Assembly (NCBI GenBank): GCA_021157505.1
Contig: JAGGWI010000251.1
Location: 1 to 8,938, forward strand
Source: Desulfuromusa sp.
Lineage (GTDB): Bacteria > Desulfobacterota > Desulfuromonadia > Desulfuromonadales > Geopsychrobacteraceae
Direction of reading: 5' to 3'
DNA: 8,938 nt
The notes below the pieces were generated by a model. That model searched no databases and had not been told where the DNA came from. It saw nothing but the letters and a program-made list of their open reading frames with translations. Positions 1 through 7,167 of this stretch are shown here, in pieces (positions within the stretch are counted from its first letter, which is position 1; each line of letters opens with the position of its first letter). Position numbers and translations under genes: made by a program.

Positions 1-1
1 A

Positions 2-880
2 CCCTACGGGATTCGTGAGTACAAACGGCTACTGACCGGGCCAACCTATGCGAAAAAACTGGTCGAGACCGCCCGCAATGCTGGCGCCAGTATTGCCCTG
101 AAACAGACTGTCACAAAGCTGGAACCGGGAGGGCTCCTCACCATTGCCTCTCCCGAAGGGTTGAGAAAGTTGACCGCGAAACGGGTTCTCCTGGCCACCG
201 GAACCCGTGAGACACCGCGTTCAACGCAACTGGTTTCAGGTGACAGAGCACTGGGGATCTGTAACACCGGCACCCTGCAGTCAATGTTCTATCTGAAAGA
301 TATGGTTCCATTTCGCCGTCCAGTCGTCATCGGAACCGAAATCGTCAGTTTTTCTGCCCTCTTTACCTGTAAAAAAGCAAAAATTCGACCAGTAGCCATG
401 CTTGAAGAAGGTCGACGCCCCACCGTACGCTGGCCAATCCACTATGCGGCACGACTGTTTGGTGTCCCGTTGCTTCTGGAGACTCAAATTGAAAAAATTA
501 TTGGGGATAATCGAGTTGAGGCTGTCCTGATCAAAGAGAAAAACGGAAACATTCGTGAACTTACCTGTGACGGTATTCTCTTCACCGGAAAGTTCACCCC
601 GGAATCAGCCCTTGCCCGCATGAGTCATCTGCAACTCGACAACAAAACCGGGAGTCCAATCGTTGATCAATTTGGTCGTTGCTCTGATCCAGCCTATTAT
701 TCAGCGGGTAATGTGCAACAATACCACCCGGACGGCGACACCTCCACTCATGTCCCCATCTACTACACGATGGACAATCTCCCACAACCGGTTGAGGTGG
801 CAGGTCAATGCTGGAACGAGGGACGGGTGACAGCAGAATGGATAGTGAAAGATTTGGATGGGACGATGTCGTCGTTGTAA
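2..880 (+). CDS. FAD-dependent oxidoreductase, C-terminal part (5' end outside window)
   Basis: The frame is open from base 2 to the TAA at 878-880, giving 292 visible residues; the N-terminal FAD dinucleotide-binding motif must lie upstream. An internal TTG at 161 is not a credible start because homologous-looking sequence continues before it. The motif VLLATGTRE is the ATG-type segment of two-dinucleotide-fold flavoproteins. A second Rossmann segment follows (PVVIGTEIVSFSAL), with its glycine motif degenerate: GTEIVS replaces GxGxxG/A. Near visible residue 237 the FAD-contacting segment reads YSAGNVQ, with Asn where many relatives have Asp. This pattern resembles the HcnB/opine-oxidase/GlpA-like oxidoreductases, which often work with ferredoxin-like or second dehydrogenase subunits. 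The substrate cannot be read from this fragment. NAD(P) may not be bound, given the altered glycine motif. Its partners, if any, would lie to the left. No clear terminator follows the stop. Family assignment is fairly sure; specific function is unknown. Confidence 0.8.
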   Translation, partial: PYGIREYKRLLTGPTYAKKLVETARNAGASIALKQTVTKLEPGGLLTIASPEGLRKLTAKRVLLATGTRETPRSTQLVSGDRALGICNTGTLQSMFYLKDMVPFRRPVVIGTEIVSFSALFTCKKAKIRPVAMLEEGRRPTVRWPIHYAARLFGVPLLLETQIEKIIGDNRVEAVLIKEKNGNIRELTCDGILFTGKFTPESALARMSHLQLDNKTGSPIVDQFGRCSDPAYYSAGNVQQYHPDGDTSTHVPIYYTMDNLPQPVEVAGQCWNEGRVTAEWIVKDLDGTMSSL

Positions 881-1002
881 AAAAACACGACTCTTCCGGT
901 TTAAAATTCAAAAATCCTTGTATTTCCTGACATATTCACTATCCTTTAAACACGTTTGACAATAAACTTATCTCAACTTAATTGACAGAACCCCGAACCC
1001 TG

Positions 1003-1008
1003 AAGAGG
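1003..1008 (+). promoter_or_regulatory. Ribosome binding site deciding the DUF47 start
   Basis: AAGAGG lies 6 bases before the ATG at 1015. It supports that ATG over the in-frame TTG at 982, which would add 11 poorly conserved-looking residues (TEPRTLKRHP after the start) and has no purine-rich site at the right distance. Confidence 0.7.
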
Positions 1009-1014
1009 CATCCC

Positions 1015-1668
1015 ATGTCATTTGTCAGTATTTTTAAAAATCGTACCGGCATTGAAAAAGAGATCGACAGCTTTCTCAACCTGGCCAGCGAATCCGGGCT
1101 GATCTTCAACCAGGGGATAGATGCCTTTCTCGGCAATAATCTAGATGCGTTCAGTGAGCATCTCAGTCATGTTGTGGAGACCGAAAAAGAGGCCGACACT
1201 CTCCGCCTCTCGATAGAGGATTTACTTTACCGGAAAACCCTGATCCCGGAATCACGAGGGGATGTTCTGGAACTGATTGAGCGGATGGATGCACTACTGG
1301 GACGATTTAAAGGAGTGCTGTTTCGGATCGAAATCGAACGCCCGGATATCAAGCCACAATTTCATGATAGCTTGAAAAACTTATCTAACTGCGTGATTCA
1401 AGCCGTCGAAGCAGCAACCCTGTCGCTGAGATCTTACTTCAAAGATATTTCTCAGGCCACCGATCATATTCACAAAATTGCATTCTGGGAAACCGAGGCC
1501 GACAAAGCATCGACCAGTTTACAAAAAGCTATTTTTAACAACCATGAATTGGGGCTTGATTTAAAAATGCAGTTACGTGACCTGGTCAGAAGCATCGACA
1601 AGATCGCTGATCATGCTGAAGATTTAGGTGACACCTTGGCTATCTACGTTATTAAACGCTCGCTATAA
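1015..1668 (+). CDS. DUF47 / PhoU-like phosphate transport accessory protein
   Basis: This 217-residue protein has the length and all-helical character of the DUF47 (TIGR00153, PhoU_div) family. It is cytoplasmic, with no signal peptide or membrane segment. Acidic metal-binding motifs typical of PhoU-type helical bundles are visible at ETEKEAD (residues 55-61), ETEAD (159-163) and the C-terminal SIDKIADHAEDLGD (193-206). Family members are usually encoded beside a PiT permease and are thought to control or assist it (Pap, 'Pit accessory protein', in rhizobia; YkaA in Bacillus). Here pit starts 14 bases after the stop codon, so the two are almost certainly co-transcribed. The start was chosen at ATG 1015 because of AAGAGG at 1003-1008. 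The 134-base gap upstream must hold the promoter. A perfect TTGACA stands at 956-961, but no convincing -10 box lies at a normal distance. Family is certain; the exact regulatory mechanism is not. Confidence 0.93.
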   Translation: MSFVSIFKNRTGIEKEIDSFLNLASESGLIFNQGIDAFLGNNLDAFSEHLSHVVETEKEADTLRLSIEDLLYRKTLIPESRGDVLELIERMDALLGRFKGVLFRIEIERPDIKPQFHDSLKNLSNCVIQAVEAATLSLRSYFKDISQATDHIHKIAFWETEADKASTSLQKAIFNNHELGLDLKMQLRDLVRSIDKIADHAEDLGDTLAIYVIKRSL

Positions 1669-1682
1669 GATAAGACGCCTTT

Positions 1683-2729
1683 ATGTTTCTGTTCTTCCTT
1701 TCAAGCGGCATGTTTCTCGGTTGGTCTCTGGGTGCAAACGATGCCTCCAACGTCTTTGGTACGGCGGTCGGTACGCGCATGCTCAGATTTCGTACCGCTG
1801 CGATTATATGCTGTATCTTTGTTGTTCTGGGAGCCGTAATCAGTGGTGCCGGGGCAGCCCACACCTTGGGAAAACTGGGGGCGGTCAATGCCGTTGCTGG
1901 AGCTTTTGTGGTGGCATTTTCCGCGGCCATGAGTGTTTATCTGATGACCCTGGCGCGCTATCCGGTATCGACATCCCAGGCGATTGTCGGAGCCATTATC
2001 GGCTGGAACCTTTTCACCGGATCGCCGACGGACAGCAACGCTCTCTCTAAAATTGTGATCACCTGGATAGCCTGTCCAATCCTGTCGGGGATCATTGCCG
2101 TCATCTCCTATAAGCTTGTTTCTTTTTTCATCCTCAAGCGAAAGATCCATATGTTCAAGCTGGATGAAATGACCCGTTACGGGCTGGTCCTTATGGGAGC
2201 ATTTGGAGCCTTTGCTCTGGGAGCTAACAATATTGCCAATGTGGTTGGGGTTTTTCTCCCCGTTTCTCCCTTTACCGATATTGAACTTTTTGGTGGGTTT
2301 TGCGTCAGCCCGGCGCAGCAACTCTTCTTTCTTGGCAGCGTGGCAATATCAATTGGCGTTGTGACCTACTCGAAACGAGTTATGGATACTGTTGGTAGTG
2401 GAATTTTCAAGCTTTCACCGGTCATGGCTCTGGTTGCCGTCTGGGCTCACTCGGTGGTTTTATTTCTGTTCGCTTCGCAACAACTGGAACAATTACTGCT
2501 CGACCTGGGGTTACCAACCCTGCCATTGGTTCCGGTCTCCAGTTCTCAAGCAATTGTCGGAGCTGTGGTTGGGATGGGTCTACTCAAGGGGAGGCATAAC
2601 ATTCGCTGGAGAACAGTTGGAGGGATTGCCGGAAGCTGGATAACCACTCCCATTTTTGCCTGTTTGATCAGCTTTATCTGTCTGTTTATTCTACAGAATG
2701 TCTTTCAGCAGACGGTTTATCTACCGTAA
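1683..2729 (+). CDS. pit: PiT-family inorganic phosphate permease
   Basis: This is a 348-residue, very hydrophobic inner-membrane protein of the PHO4/PiT family, which moves phosphate coupled to H+ or Na+. The internal duplication of the family is plain. Signature GANDASN is at residues 17-23 and its counterpart GANNIAN at 180-186; PVSTSQAIVG is at 94-103 and PVSSSQAIVG at 284-293. These repeats place the two inverted half-sites of the transport core. The charged stretch around LKRKIHMFKLDEMTR near the middle is the cytoplasmic loop between the halves, shorter than in E. coli PitA (about 500 residues). ATG 1683 is the first start after an in-frame stop at 1671; no strong Shine-Dalgarno precedes it, so translational coupling to the DUF47 gene is plausible. 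Compact PiT proteins of similar length include the sulfate permease CysP of Bacillus, so sulfate is the main alternative substrate. The DUF47 neighbour favours phosphate. Transcription probably ends in the palindrome that starts 6 bases after the stop. Confidence 0.92.
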   Translation: MFLFFLSSGMFLGWSLGANDASNVFGTAVGTRMLRFRTAAIICCIFVVLGAVISGAGAAHTLGKLGAVNAVAGAFVVAFSAAMSVYLMTLARYPVSTSQAIVGAIIGWNLFTGSPTDSNALSKIVITWIACPILSGIIAVISYKLVSFFILKRKIHMFKLDEMTRYGLVLMGAFGAFALGANNIANVVGVFLPVSPFTDIELFGGFCVSPAQQLFFLGSVAISIGVVTYSKRVMDTVGSGIFKLSPVMALVAVWAHSVVLFLFASQQLEQLLLDLGLPTLPLVPVSSSQAIVGAVVGMGLLKGRHNIRWRTVGGIAGSWITTPIFACLISFICLFILQNVFQQTVYLP

Positions 2730-2735
2730 CATCCC

Positions 2736-2807
2736 AAATGTAGGGGCGCTGCTTGCCGCGCCCTAGATTATACGGACAAGGGCGCGGCAAGCAGCGCCCC
2801 TACGTTT
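2736..2807. repeat. Large perfect palindrome (REP/MITE-like), probable bidirectional terminator
   Basis: The left arm at 2740-2764 and right arm at 2779-2803 are exact reverse complements over 25 bases, around a 14-base loop (2765-2778). One G-T wobble and three A-T pairs (2736-2738 with 2805-2807) extend the stem to 29 pairs. The arm begins GTAGGGGCGCTGCTTGCC, a motif I recognise in type from dispersed 'GTAGGGGC...GCCCCTAC' repeats in many bacterial genomes. It fills the space between the converging genes pit and rng: it begins 6 bases after the pit stop and ends directly beside the rng stop (2808-2810). A run of four T follows on the plus strand and AAA/TTT flanks both sides, so it could terminate transcription from both genes. 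The exactness of the arms suggests recent arrival or strong selection on the fold. Confidence 0.9.
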
Positions 2808-4313
2808 TCAACCCAGCGCAATTTCAAATTGCTCAATATGAAATCCCGGGCGTGAGTTGATTGAGACGGTTCGCCCGTAACGCTGTTCCAGTTCATCCAG
2901 TCCACAGCGTTCTTCATCAATCAACAAACTGGTAACTTCCGGATGGGCCAGCAAGGTCAGATGTCCAGCTGGCAGATCGACCATTTCACGATGCAGTTCG
3001 CGCAAGATCTCGTAAATGATCGTCATCTTCCCCCTGACATACCCCTTCCCTTCACAGTATGAACAGGGTTCACAGAGGGTTCGACCAATACTTTCGCGCA
3101 CCCGTTTACGGGTCATCTCGACCAACCCGAGTTCGGAAATCTTCAAAATATTGGTTTTGTTTTTGTCAGACTTCAACGCCTCTTCCAGCATCGCATGAAC
3201 CTTTTCGCGATGGGCTTCTTTTTCCATATCAATGAAATCGATGATAATCAGACCACCGATATTCCGCAGTCGCAGTTGAAAAGCGATCTCTTTGAGAGCC
3301 TCCAGGTTGGTTTTTAAAATCGTATCCTCAAGGTTGTGTTTACCCACATAGCGCCCGGTATTGACATCAATGGCAACCAACGCTTCAGTCTGTTCAATAA
3401 TGATCGAACCACCACTCTTTAACCACACCTTCCGTCCCAGAGAGCGGGAGATTTCCACCTCCAGCCCGTAGGCATCAAAAACCGGTTCATCCCCTTTATA
3501 GAGCTCAATGCAGTAATTCAAACGGGGCATAAAGGTCCGCAGAAAACGGACAATTTTATCGTATTCTTCAACATTATCGACAACGATTCTTTTGACATCT
3601 TCGGTCAGAATGTCACGCAACACTTTACTGGTCACATCCAGGTCTGAATGGACCAGACTGGGGGCTCTAACTTCGTCAATCCCCCGACTGAGATTGTCCC
3701 AGAGGCCGACCAGGAACTCCATGTCATGGCGTAGATCACCTTCACTTTTACCCTCCGAAACCGTCCGCACGATAAAACCAGTCCCGGGTGCCCGCATCGA
3801 TTCAACACTCTGTCGCAACCGTTCGCGCTCCTCTTCACTCTCGATCCGCCGCGAAATGCCAATGTGGTCAACCGTCGGCATATAGACCAGGTGTCGACCC
3901 GGCAGAGAAATGTGTGAAGTGATTCTGGCCCCTTTGGTGCCAATCGGTTCTTTGGAAATCTGGACCAGCAGTTCCTGCCCTTCAGTGAGAAGATCTTCAA
4001 TTGGTGGCAACGGTGGTAACTCGGCACACCCATCGGGTTCCAGTGTGTCCTCGTCCCCCTCGATGCTTCTTTCAAGCTTCTCCATTTCATCCAGCACATC
4101 AGCAACGTACAGAAATGCCGCCTTTTCCAGACCAACATCGACAAAAGCTGCCTGCATTCCCGGCAATACCCGGATAACCTTCCCCTTGTAAATATTCCCA
4201 ACAATTCCCAGTTGCTGATCCCGCTCAATATAAAGTTCAGCAATATGGCCACCTTCAAGCAGTGCGACCCGGGTTTCGTGGGAGGTGGTACAAATGACCA
4301 ACTCCTTTGTCAT
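2808..4313 (-). CDS. rng: Ribonuclease G (RNase E/G family endoribonuclease)
   Basis: This 501-residue protein matches RNase G in length (E. coli about 489) and lacks the long C-terminal scaffold of RNase E. It is a 5'-end-sensing endoribonuclease of the cytoplasm, used in 16S rRNA 5' maturation and mRNA decay. Order of parts: N-terminal RNase H-like strands, an S1 RNA-binding domain from about residue 37 (GNIYKGKVIRVLPGMQAAFV) to about 125, the 5'-sensor region, then the DNase I-like catalytic core. The two Mg2+-binding aspartates are D316 in VAIDVNTG and D359 in IIIDFIDM, 43 residues apart as in E. coli RNase E (D303/D346). The zinc-link CSYC is at 417-420, with an extra Cys at 414. The ATG at 4313 has a good AGGAGA Shine-Dalgarno at 4319-4324. 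It follows the radical SAM gene in the same direction after a 178-base gap that holds a repeat element. An acidic insert (ERSIEGDEDTLEPDG) lies within the S1 region. Confidence 0.96.
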   Translation of the reverse strand: MTKELVICTTSHETRVALLEGGHIAELYIERDQQLGIVGNIYKGKVIRVLPGMQAAFVDVGLEKAAFLYVADVLDEMEKLERSIEGDEDTLEPDGCAELPPLPPIEDLLTEGQELLVQISKEPIGTKGARITSHISLPGRHLVYMPTVDHIGISRRIESEEERERLRQSVESMRAPGTGFIVRTVSEGKSEGDLRHDMEFLVGLWDNLSRGIDEVRAPSLVHSDLDVTSKVLRDILTEDVKRIVVDNVEEYDKIVRFLRTFMPRLNYCIELYKGDEPVFDAYGLEVEISRSLGRKVWLKSGGSIIIEQTEALVAIDVNTGRYVGKHNLEDTILKTNLEALKEIAFQLRLRNIGGLIIIDFIDMEKEAHREKVHAMLEEALKSDKNKTNILKISELGLVEMTRKRVRESIGRTLCEPCSYCEGKGYVRGKMTIIYEILRELHREMVDLPAGHLTLLAHPEVTSLLIDEERCGLDELEQRYGRTVSINSRPGFHIEQFEIALG

Positions 4314-4369
4314 AATCTTCTCCTGTTTCTTATATATGTTAAAAATAAAAGTTTTTAAAAACTGTTTTT

Positions 4370-4486
4370 ACCACTGAGGCACAGAGACACTGAGAACACC
4401 AAGAGAAACAAAATCAAAACCTTTTTTGGGGTTTAAAACCCTGAAAAAGATCTTGATTTTACTCAGTGTCTCCGTGCCTCAGTGGT
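4370..4486. repeat. MITE-like element with 25-base inverted ends (CCACTGAGGCAC type)
   Basis: Arms at 4370-4394 and 4462-4486 are reverse complements in 24 of 25 positions; the arm begins ACCACTGAGGCACAGAGACA. The 67-base interior contains a nested 8-base inverted pair (AAAATCAA at 4410-4417, TTGATTTT at 4453-4460) and a central GGGTTT/AAACCC palindrome at 4429-4441, so the whole 117 bases can fold as one cruciform. Similar 'CCACAGAGGCACAGAGACACAGAG' sequences are known to me as dispersed non-coding repeats in several environmental bacteria. No transposase is encoded, and no target-site duplication is obvious. It fills most of the gap between the radical SAM gene (stop at 4492-4494, only 5 bases away) and rng, so the mRNA of these genes would carry it if they are co-transcribed. 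Confidence 0.85.
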
Positions 4487-4491
4487 TATTC

Positions 4492-7047
4492 TTACACCTT
4501 CAAAGTAATCCCGGTTTTTCGCACCCCCAACCGGCGAATATCTTCTATATCCACTTCAAGCAAAGTCGCTGCTACCTGCAACGGACTCCCCTTGATCACC
4601 TCAATTTGTAACTCATCACCAGTCCTGAACAGCTCGAGAACATCCGGACGGATATCAACCCGCTTCTCAACCCCTTTTTTAATCCGGGAGACCAGAATCT
4701 GCTCCGCAGCCAGAAAATTACTGATCCGCTCGGCCAGATCTTCAGGTTGAGGGTCTGGCAGGGTAACACAATAATAACTTGAAGCAACGGTTGCTGAAGG
4801 GGAAGGAGATTTCCAGGGGATAATCTCACCTGCGACTATCTTGAACCCTTCCGGGAGTTGAACATTAATATCGTTGACAACTCGATCTGCTGGCAGATGA
4901 GACGATAACTCCAGGTCAATCAATTCTGCTTCACTGGTCACCCCCATCGGCAGAGCCTCCAGATAGGAAATCTTGGGCATCGGGTGGAATCCCTGGGAAA
5001 AACGGATCGGCAGTTTCGCCCGGCGCACCGCACGTTGAAACATTTTCAGATATTCGAGGTGGCCAACCATTCTGGCACGCCCCTGTTTACTCAACGTGAG
5101 CCGCACCCGAGTCAGTTGTTCCTCACCTGCCACCTTCTTCTCTTCTTCAGCAGCTATGGACATATTCTTTGTTGCTATTGCAACTGGATTATTCTGCCGC
5201 ATCCGCAACTCTTTAAAGTCACAGAGATCACAACCGTGACAACTTCCGTCCCGGCAATCAAGAGTTGCCGCACCGACAATAGCTTTATGTCGCTCAGCCA
5301 AAAAGAACTCTTTCGGCACCCCGCAATCGATATGATCCCAGGGGAGAACTTCGCCCTCATCCCGCTGCCGCAGGTACCAGCCAGGTTCAATATCGCAATC
5401 GGCAAAAGCTTGTTGCCATAGGCTAAAATCGAAACATTCCCGCCAACCATCAAAACGGCAGCCAAGCTCTACTGCACGAACTAAAACAGCTGACAGACGT
5501 CGATCACCGCGAGAGAACACCCCCTCTAGAAACGAAGATTCAGCACCATGGTATTTGAAACGCAACTTCTTTTTAGCGAGACCATCACGCAGTAGCCGTT
5601 GTTTCCGCAGGGTCTCCTCAATGCCGATTTGTTCTTCCCACTGGAACGGGGTGTGTGGTTTCGGAACAAAGGTGGAAACAGCAACATTGACATCATGACC
5701 GCCGGTCCCCTTGCCGCTTCTTTTGACCTGTGCCGCCAGCTCTATCAACTCCTGCAGGTCGGTATCGGTTTCTGTCGGCAACCCCATCATGAAGTAGAGC
5801 TTGATCAAGCGCCAGCCCAGCTGAAAAGCATTTTGAGTTGTTTCCAGAAGATCTTCGACCCTGATCCCCTTATTGATCAGTTCCCGCAACCGCTCGCTTC
5901 CCGCCTCTGGGGCCAGGGTAAAGCCGGTTTTACGCACCTTTTTGATCTCTTCCATCAATTCGGGAGTGAGGGAACCAACCCGCAAACTGGGTAGAGAAAC
6001 GGCAATTTTTTCATCGACATATTTCGCCATCAATTGCTGTAGCAGCGGTTCTATACAGGTATAATCCCCGGTTGACAAAGAGAGGAGGGAAACCTCTTCA
6101 TAACCGGAATTTTCCAGTGATTCAGCAATCAGATCCTGAATCTTTTCGGGGCTGCGCTCACGAACTGGGCGATAGATATAACCCGCCTGGCAGAACCGGC
6201 AACCCCGGGTACAACCCCGAGTAATTTCCACGGCAATCCGATTATGCACCGTCTGCATGAATGGAATAATCGGTCGGGTCGGAAATGGGGCGGTTTCAAG
6301 ATCATTGAGAAAACGGCGGCGAACCTTGTCATAACCTGGCTGAAGGGGGGTTATTGCCTCTATGCAACCATCCTCCTGATAGCTGACATCGAACATCTGG
6401 GGGATATAAAAACCTTCCCTCCCGGCCAGTTGTTGCAGCAACTTCTTCCGGCTCCAATTCTCCTGTTTGGCCCGACGGACTGATTCAACCAGCTCAACAA
6501 TTGCCTCTTCACCATCGCCAATCAACGCCACATCAAAGAAATCGGCCAGGGGTTCAGGATTGAAAGCACAGGGGCCACCAACCACAATCAGGGGGGCATT
6601 TTCGTTCCGCTGTTCCCGCAGTAGTGGGATTTCACCCAGATTAAGCATCGTCAGCAAATTGGTATAACTGAGCTCATATTGAAGGGTAAAACCAATGATA
6701 TCGAATTGATCCAAGGGAAAAGTCGATTCGAGGGAACAGAGAGGTTGTTGATGGTCACGCAACCACTGTTCCATATCGGCCCAGGGGGTATAAACCCGCT
6801 CAGCTGCAACCCAATCGAGGCTATTGAGGATATTGTAGAGGATTGGAAAACCGATATGGCTCATTCCCACTTCGTAAACATCGGGAAAAGCCAGTGCCAT
6901 TCGCACCTCAATACCAACATCATCCTTGCAGATACTGCCAAGTTCCCCACCCAGATAACGGGATGGACGACTGACTTGCATCAGTGCTTCTGTTTGATCT
7001 CTTTTCAACAAAAAATCACCTTCTGAATTTAATTTATCCAGGGACAT
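4492..7047 (-). CDS. Radical SAM protein TIGR03960 fused to DUF2344 (TIGR03936)
   Basis: This 851-residue fusion belongs to a conserved radical SAM family of unknown reaction. Residues about 45-200 look like the B12-binding-type fold that precedes many radical SAM domains (PDVYEVGMSHIG, VVGGPCAFNPEPLADFF, IGDGEEAI). The classical DxHxxG cobalamin motif is not intact (MSHIG, H64), so cobalamin binding is doubtful. The SAM-cleaving 4Fe-4S cluster ligands are C279, C283 and C286 in RGCTRGCRFC. A second cysteine group CX4CX2CX2C (C598, C603, C606, C609) follows the radical SAM domain and may hold an auxiliary cluster. Residues from about 645 to the end form the DUF2344 domain (HLEYLKMFQRAVRRAKLP, RFSQGFHPMPKISY), a separate adjacent gene in some bacteria. 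The ATG at 7047 has no Shine-Dalgarno. The in-frame TTG at 7009-7011 (codon 13) has AGAAGG seven bases before it and may be the true start, giving 839 residues. It lies upstream of rng in the same orientation. Confidence 0.93.
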   Translation of the reverse strand: MSLDKLNSEGDFLLKRDQTEALMQVSRPSRYLGGELGSICKDDVGIEVRMALAFPDVYEVGMSHIGFPILYNILNSLDWVAAERVYTPWADMEQWLRDHQQPLCSLESTFPLDQFDIIGFTLQYELSYTNLLTMLNLGEIPLLREQRNENAPLIVVGGPCAFNPEPLADFFDVALIGDGEEAIVELVESVRRAKQENWSRKKLLQQLAGREGFYIPQMFDVSYQEDGCIEAITPLQPGYDKVRRRFLNDLETAPFPTRPIIPFMQTVHNRIAVEITRGCTRGCRFCQAGYIYRPVRERSPEKIQDLIAESLENSGYEEVSLLSLSTGDYTCIEPLLQQLMAKYVDEKIAVSLPSLRVGSLTPELMEEIKKVRKTGFTLAPEAGSERLRELINKGIRVEDLLETTQNAFQLGWRLIKLYFMMGLPTETDTDLQELIELAAQVKRSGKGTGGHDVNVAVSTFVPKPHTPFQWEEQIGIEETLRKQRLLRDGLAKKKLRFKYHGAESSFLEGVFSRGDRRLSAVLVRAVELGCRFDGWRECFDFSLWQQAFADCDIEPGWYLRQRDEGEVLPWDHIDCGVPKEFFLAERHKAIVGAATLDCRDGSCHGCDLCDFKELRMRQNNPVAIATKNMSIAAEEEKKVAGEEQLTRVRLTLSKQGRARMVGHLEYLKMFQRAVRRAKLPIRFSQGFHPMPKISYLEALPMGVTSEAELIDLELSSHLPADRVVNDINVQLPEGFKIVAGEIIPWKSPSPSATVASSYYCVTLPDPQPEDLAERISNFLAAEQILVSRIKKGVEKRVDIRPDVLELFRTGDELQIEVIKGSPLQVAATLLEVDIEDIRRLGVRKTGITLKV
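7019..7024 (-). promoter_or_regulatory. Shine-Dalgarno supporting an alternative TTG start of the radical SAM gene
   Basis: On the minus strand AGAAGG (7024-7019) precedes TTG 7011-7009 by 7 bases. The more upstream ATG 7047 has only a U-rich and A/C-rich leader before it and sits in a small hairpin (TTTACA/TGTAAA, 7047-7062). I favour the TTG start moderately. Confidence 0.5.
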
Positions 7048-7060
7048 TTACATGGGTGTA

Positions 7061-7147
7061 AAAATCCCCCTCAATCCCCCTTTTTCAAAGGGGGAAGCTT
7101 AGCCCCCCTCTTTGGCAAAGAGGGGCTGGGGGAGATTCGAAATCTCC
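7061..7147. repeat. Tandem C/G-run hairpins (AATCCCCC-type dispersed repeat)
   Basis: Three hairpins stand in a row. The first is TCCCCCTTT/AAAGGGGGA (7075-7083 with 7087-7095, 3-base loop). The second is CCCCTCTTT/AAAGAGGGG (7105-7113 with 7117-7125, 3-base loop). The third is GGAGATT/AATCTCC (7131-7137 with 7141-7147, 3-base loop). The flanks AATCCCCC (7063-7070) and GGGGGAGATT (7128-7137) are themselves roughly complementary, so a larger fold is possible. The 'AATCCCCCT..AATCCCCCTTTTTCAAAGGGGG' pattern is a familiar dispersed non-coding repeat type. On the minus strand the hairpins end in GGGGGATTTTT just before the radical SAM gene, so they could act as a terminator or attenuator between it and the J-domain gene. 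Confidence 0.8.
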
Positions 7148-7167
7148 GGGGACAGCGCAAAAGAATG

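Noticed and set aside
841..900. Intrinsic terminator after the oxidoreductase (GTCGTTGT/ACACGAC)
   Set aside because: The possible stem is short with a bulge, overlaps the stop codon, and no T run follows.
928..987. Three TGACA motifs (928-932, 957-961, 983-987) as a Pho box ahead of the DUF47-pit unit
   Set aside because: Their spacings (29 and 26 bases) do not fit the 11-base direct-repeat period of known PhoB boxes, and the surrounding bases do not match. TTGACA at 956 also lacks a good -10 box.
982..1014. TTG at 982 as the start of the DUF47 gene
   Set aside because: No Shine-Dalgarno at a proper distance, while ATG 1015 has AAGAGG six bases before it and gives the usual family N-terminus.
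1628..2321. Long overlapping reading frames on either strand inside pit
   Set aside because: They are out-of-frame shadows with low-complexity, Cys/Trp/Ser-rich translations and no ribosome binding site. The pit frame has clear family motifs throughout.
3632..4258. A 208-codon minus-strand frame within rng
   Set aside because: It is a +1 shadow of rng. All rng domains are intact in the main frame, so there is no frameshift to explain.
4314..4369. A promoter for rng (TATATA/TATAAG near 4330-4337, minus strand)
   Set aside because: The -10-like box is only about 15 bases from the rng ATG, which would place the transcription start at the Shine-Dalgarno. AT-richness alone explains the match.
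7061..7147. CRISPR-like repeat array
   Set aside because: The hairpins are not identical repeats, have no unique spacers of constant length, and no cas gene is near.
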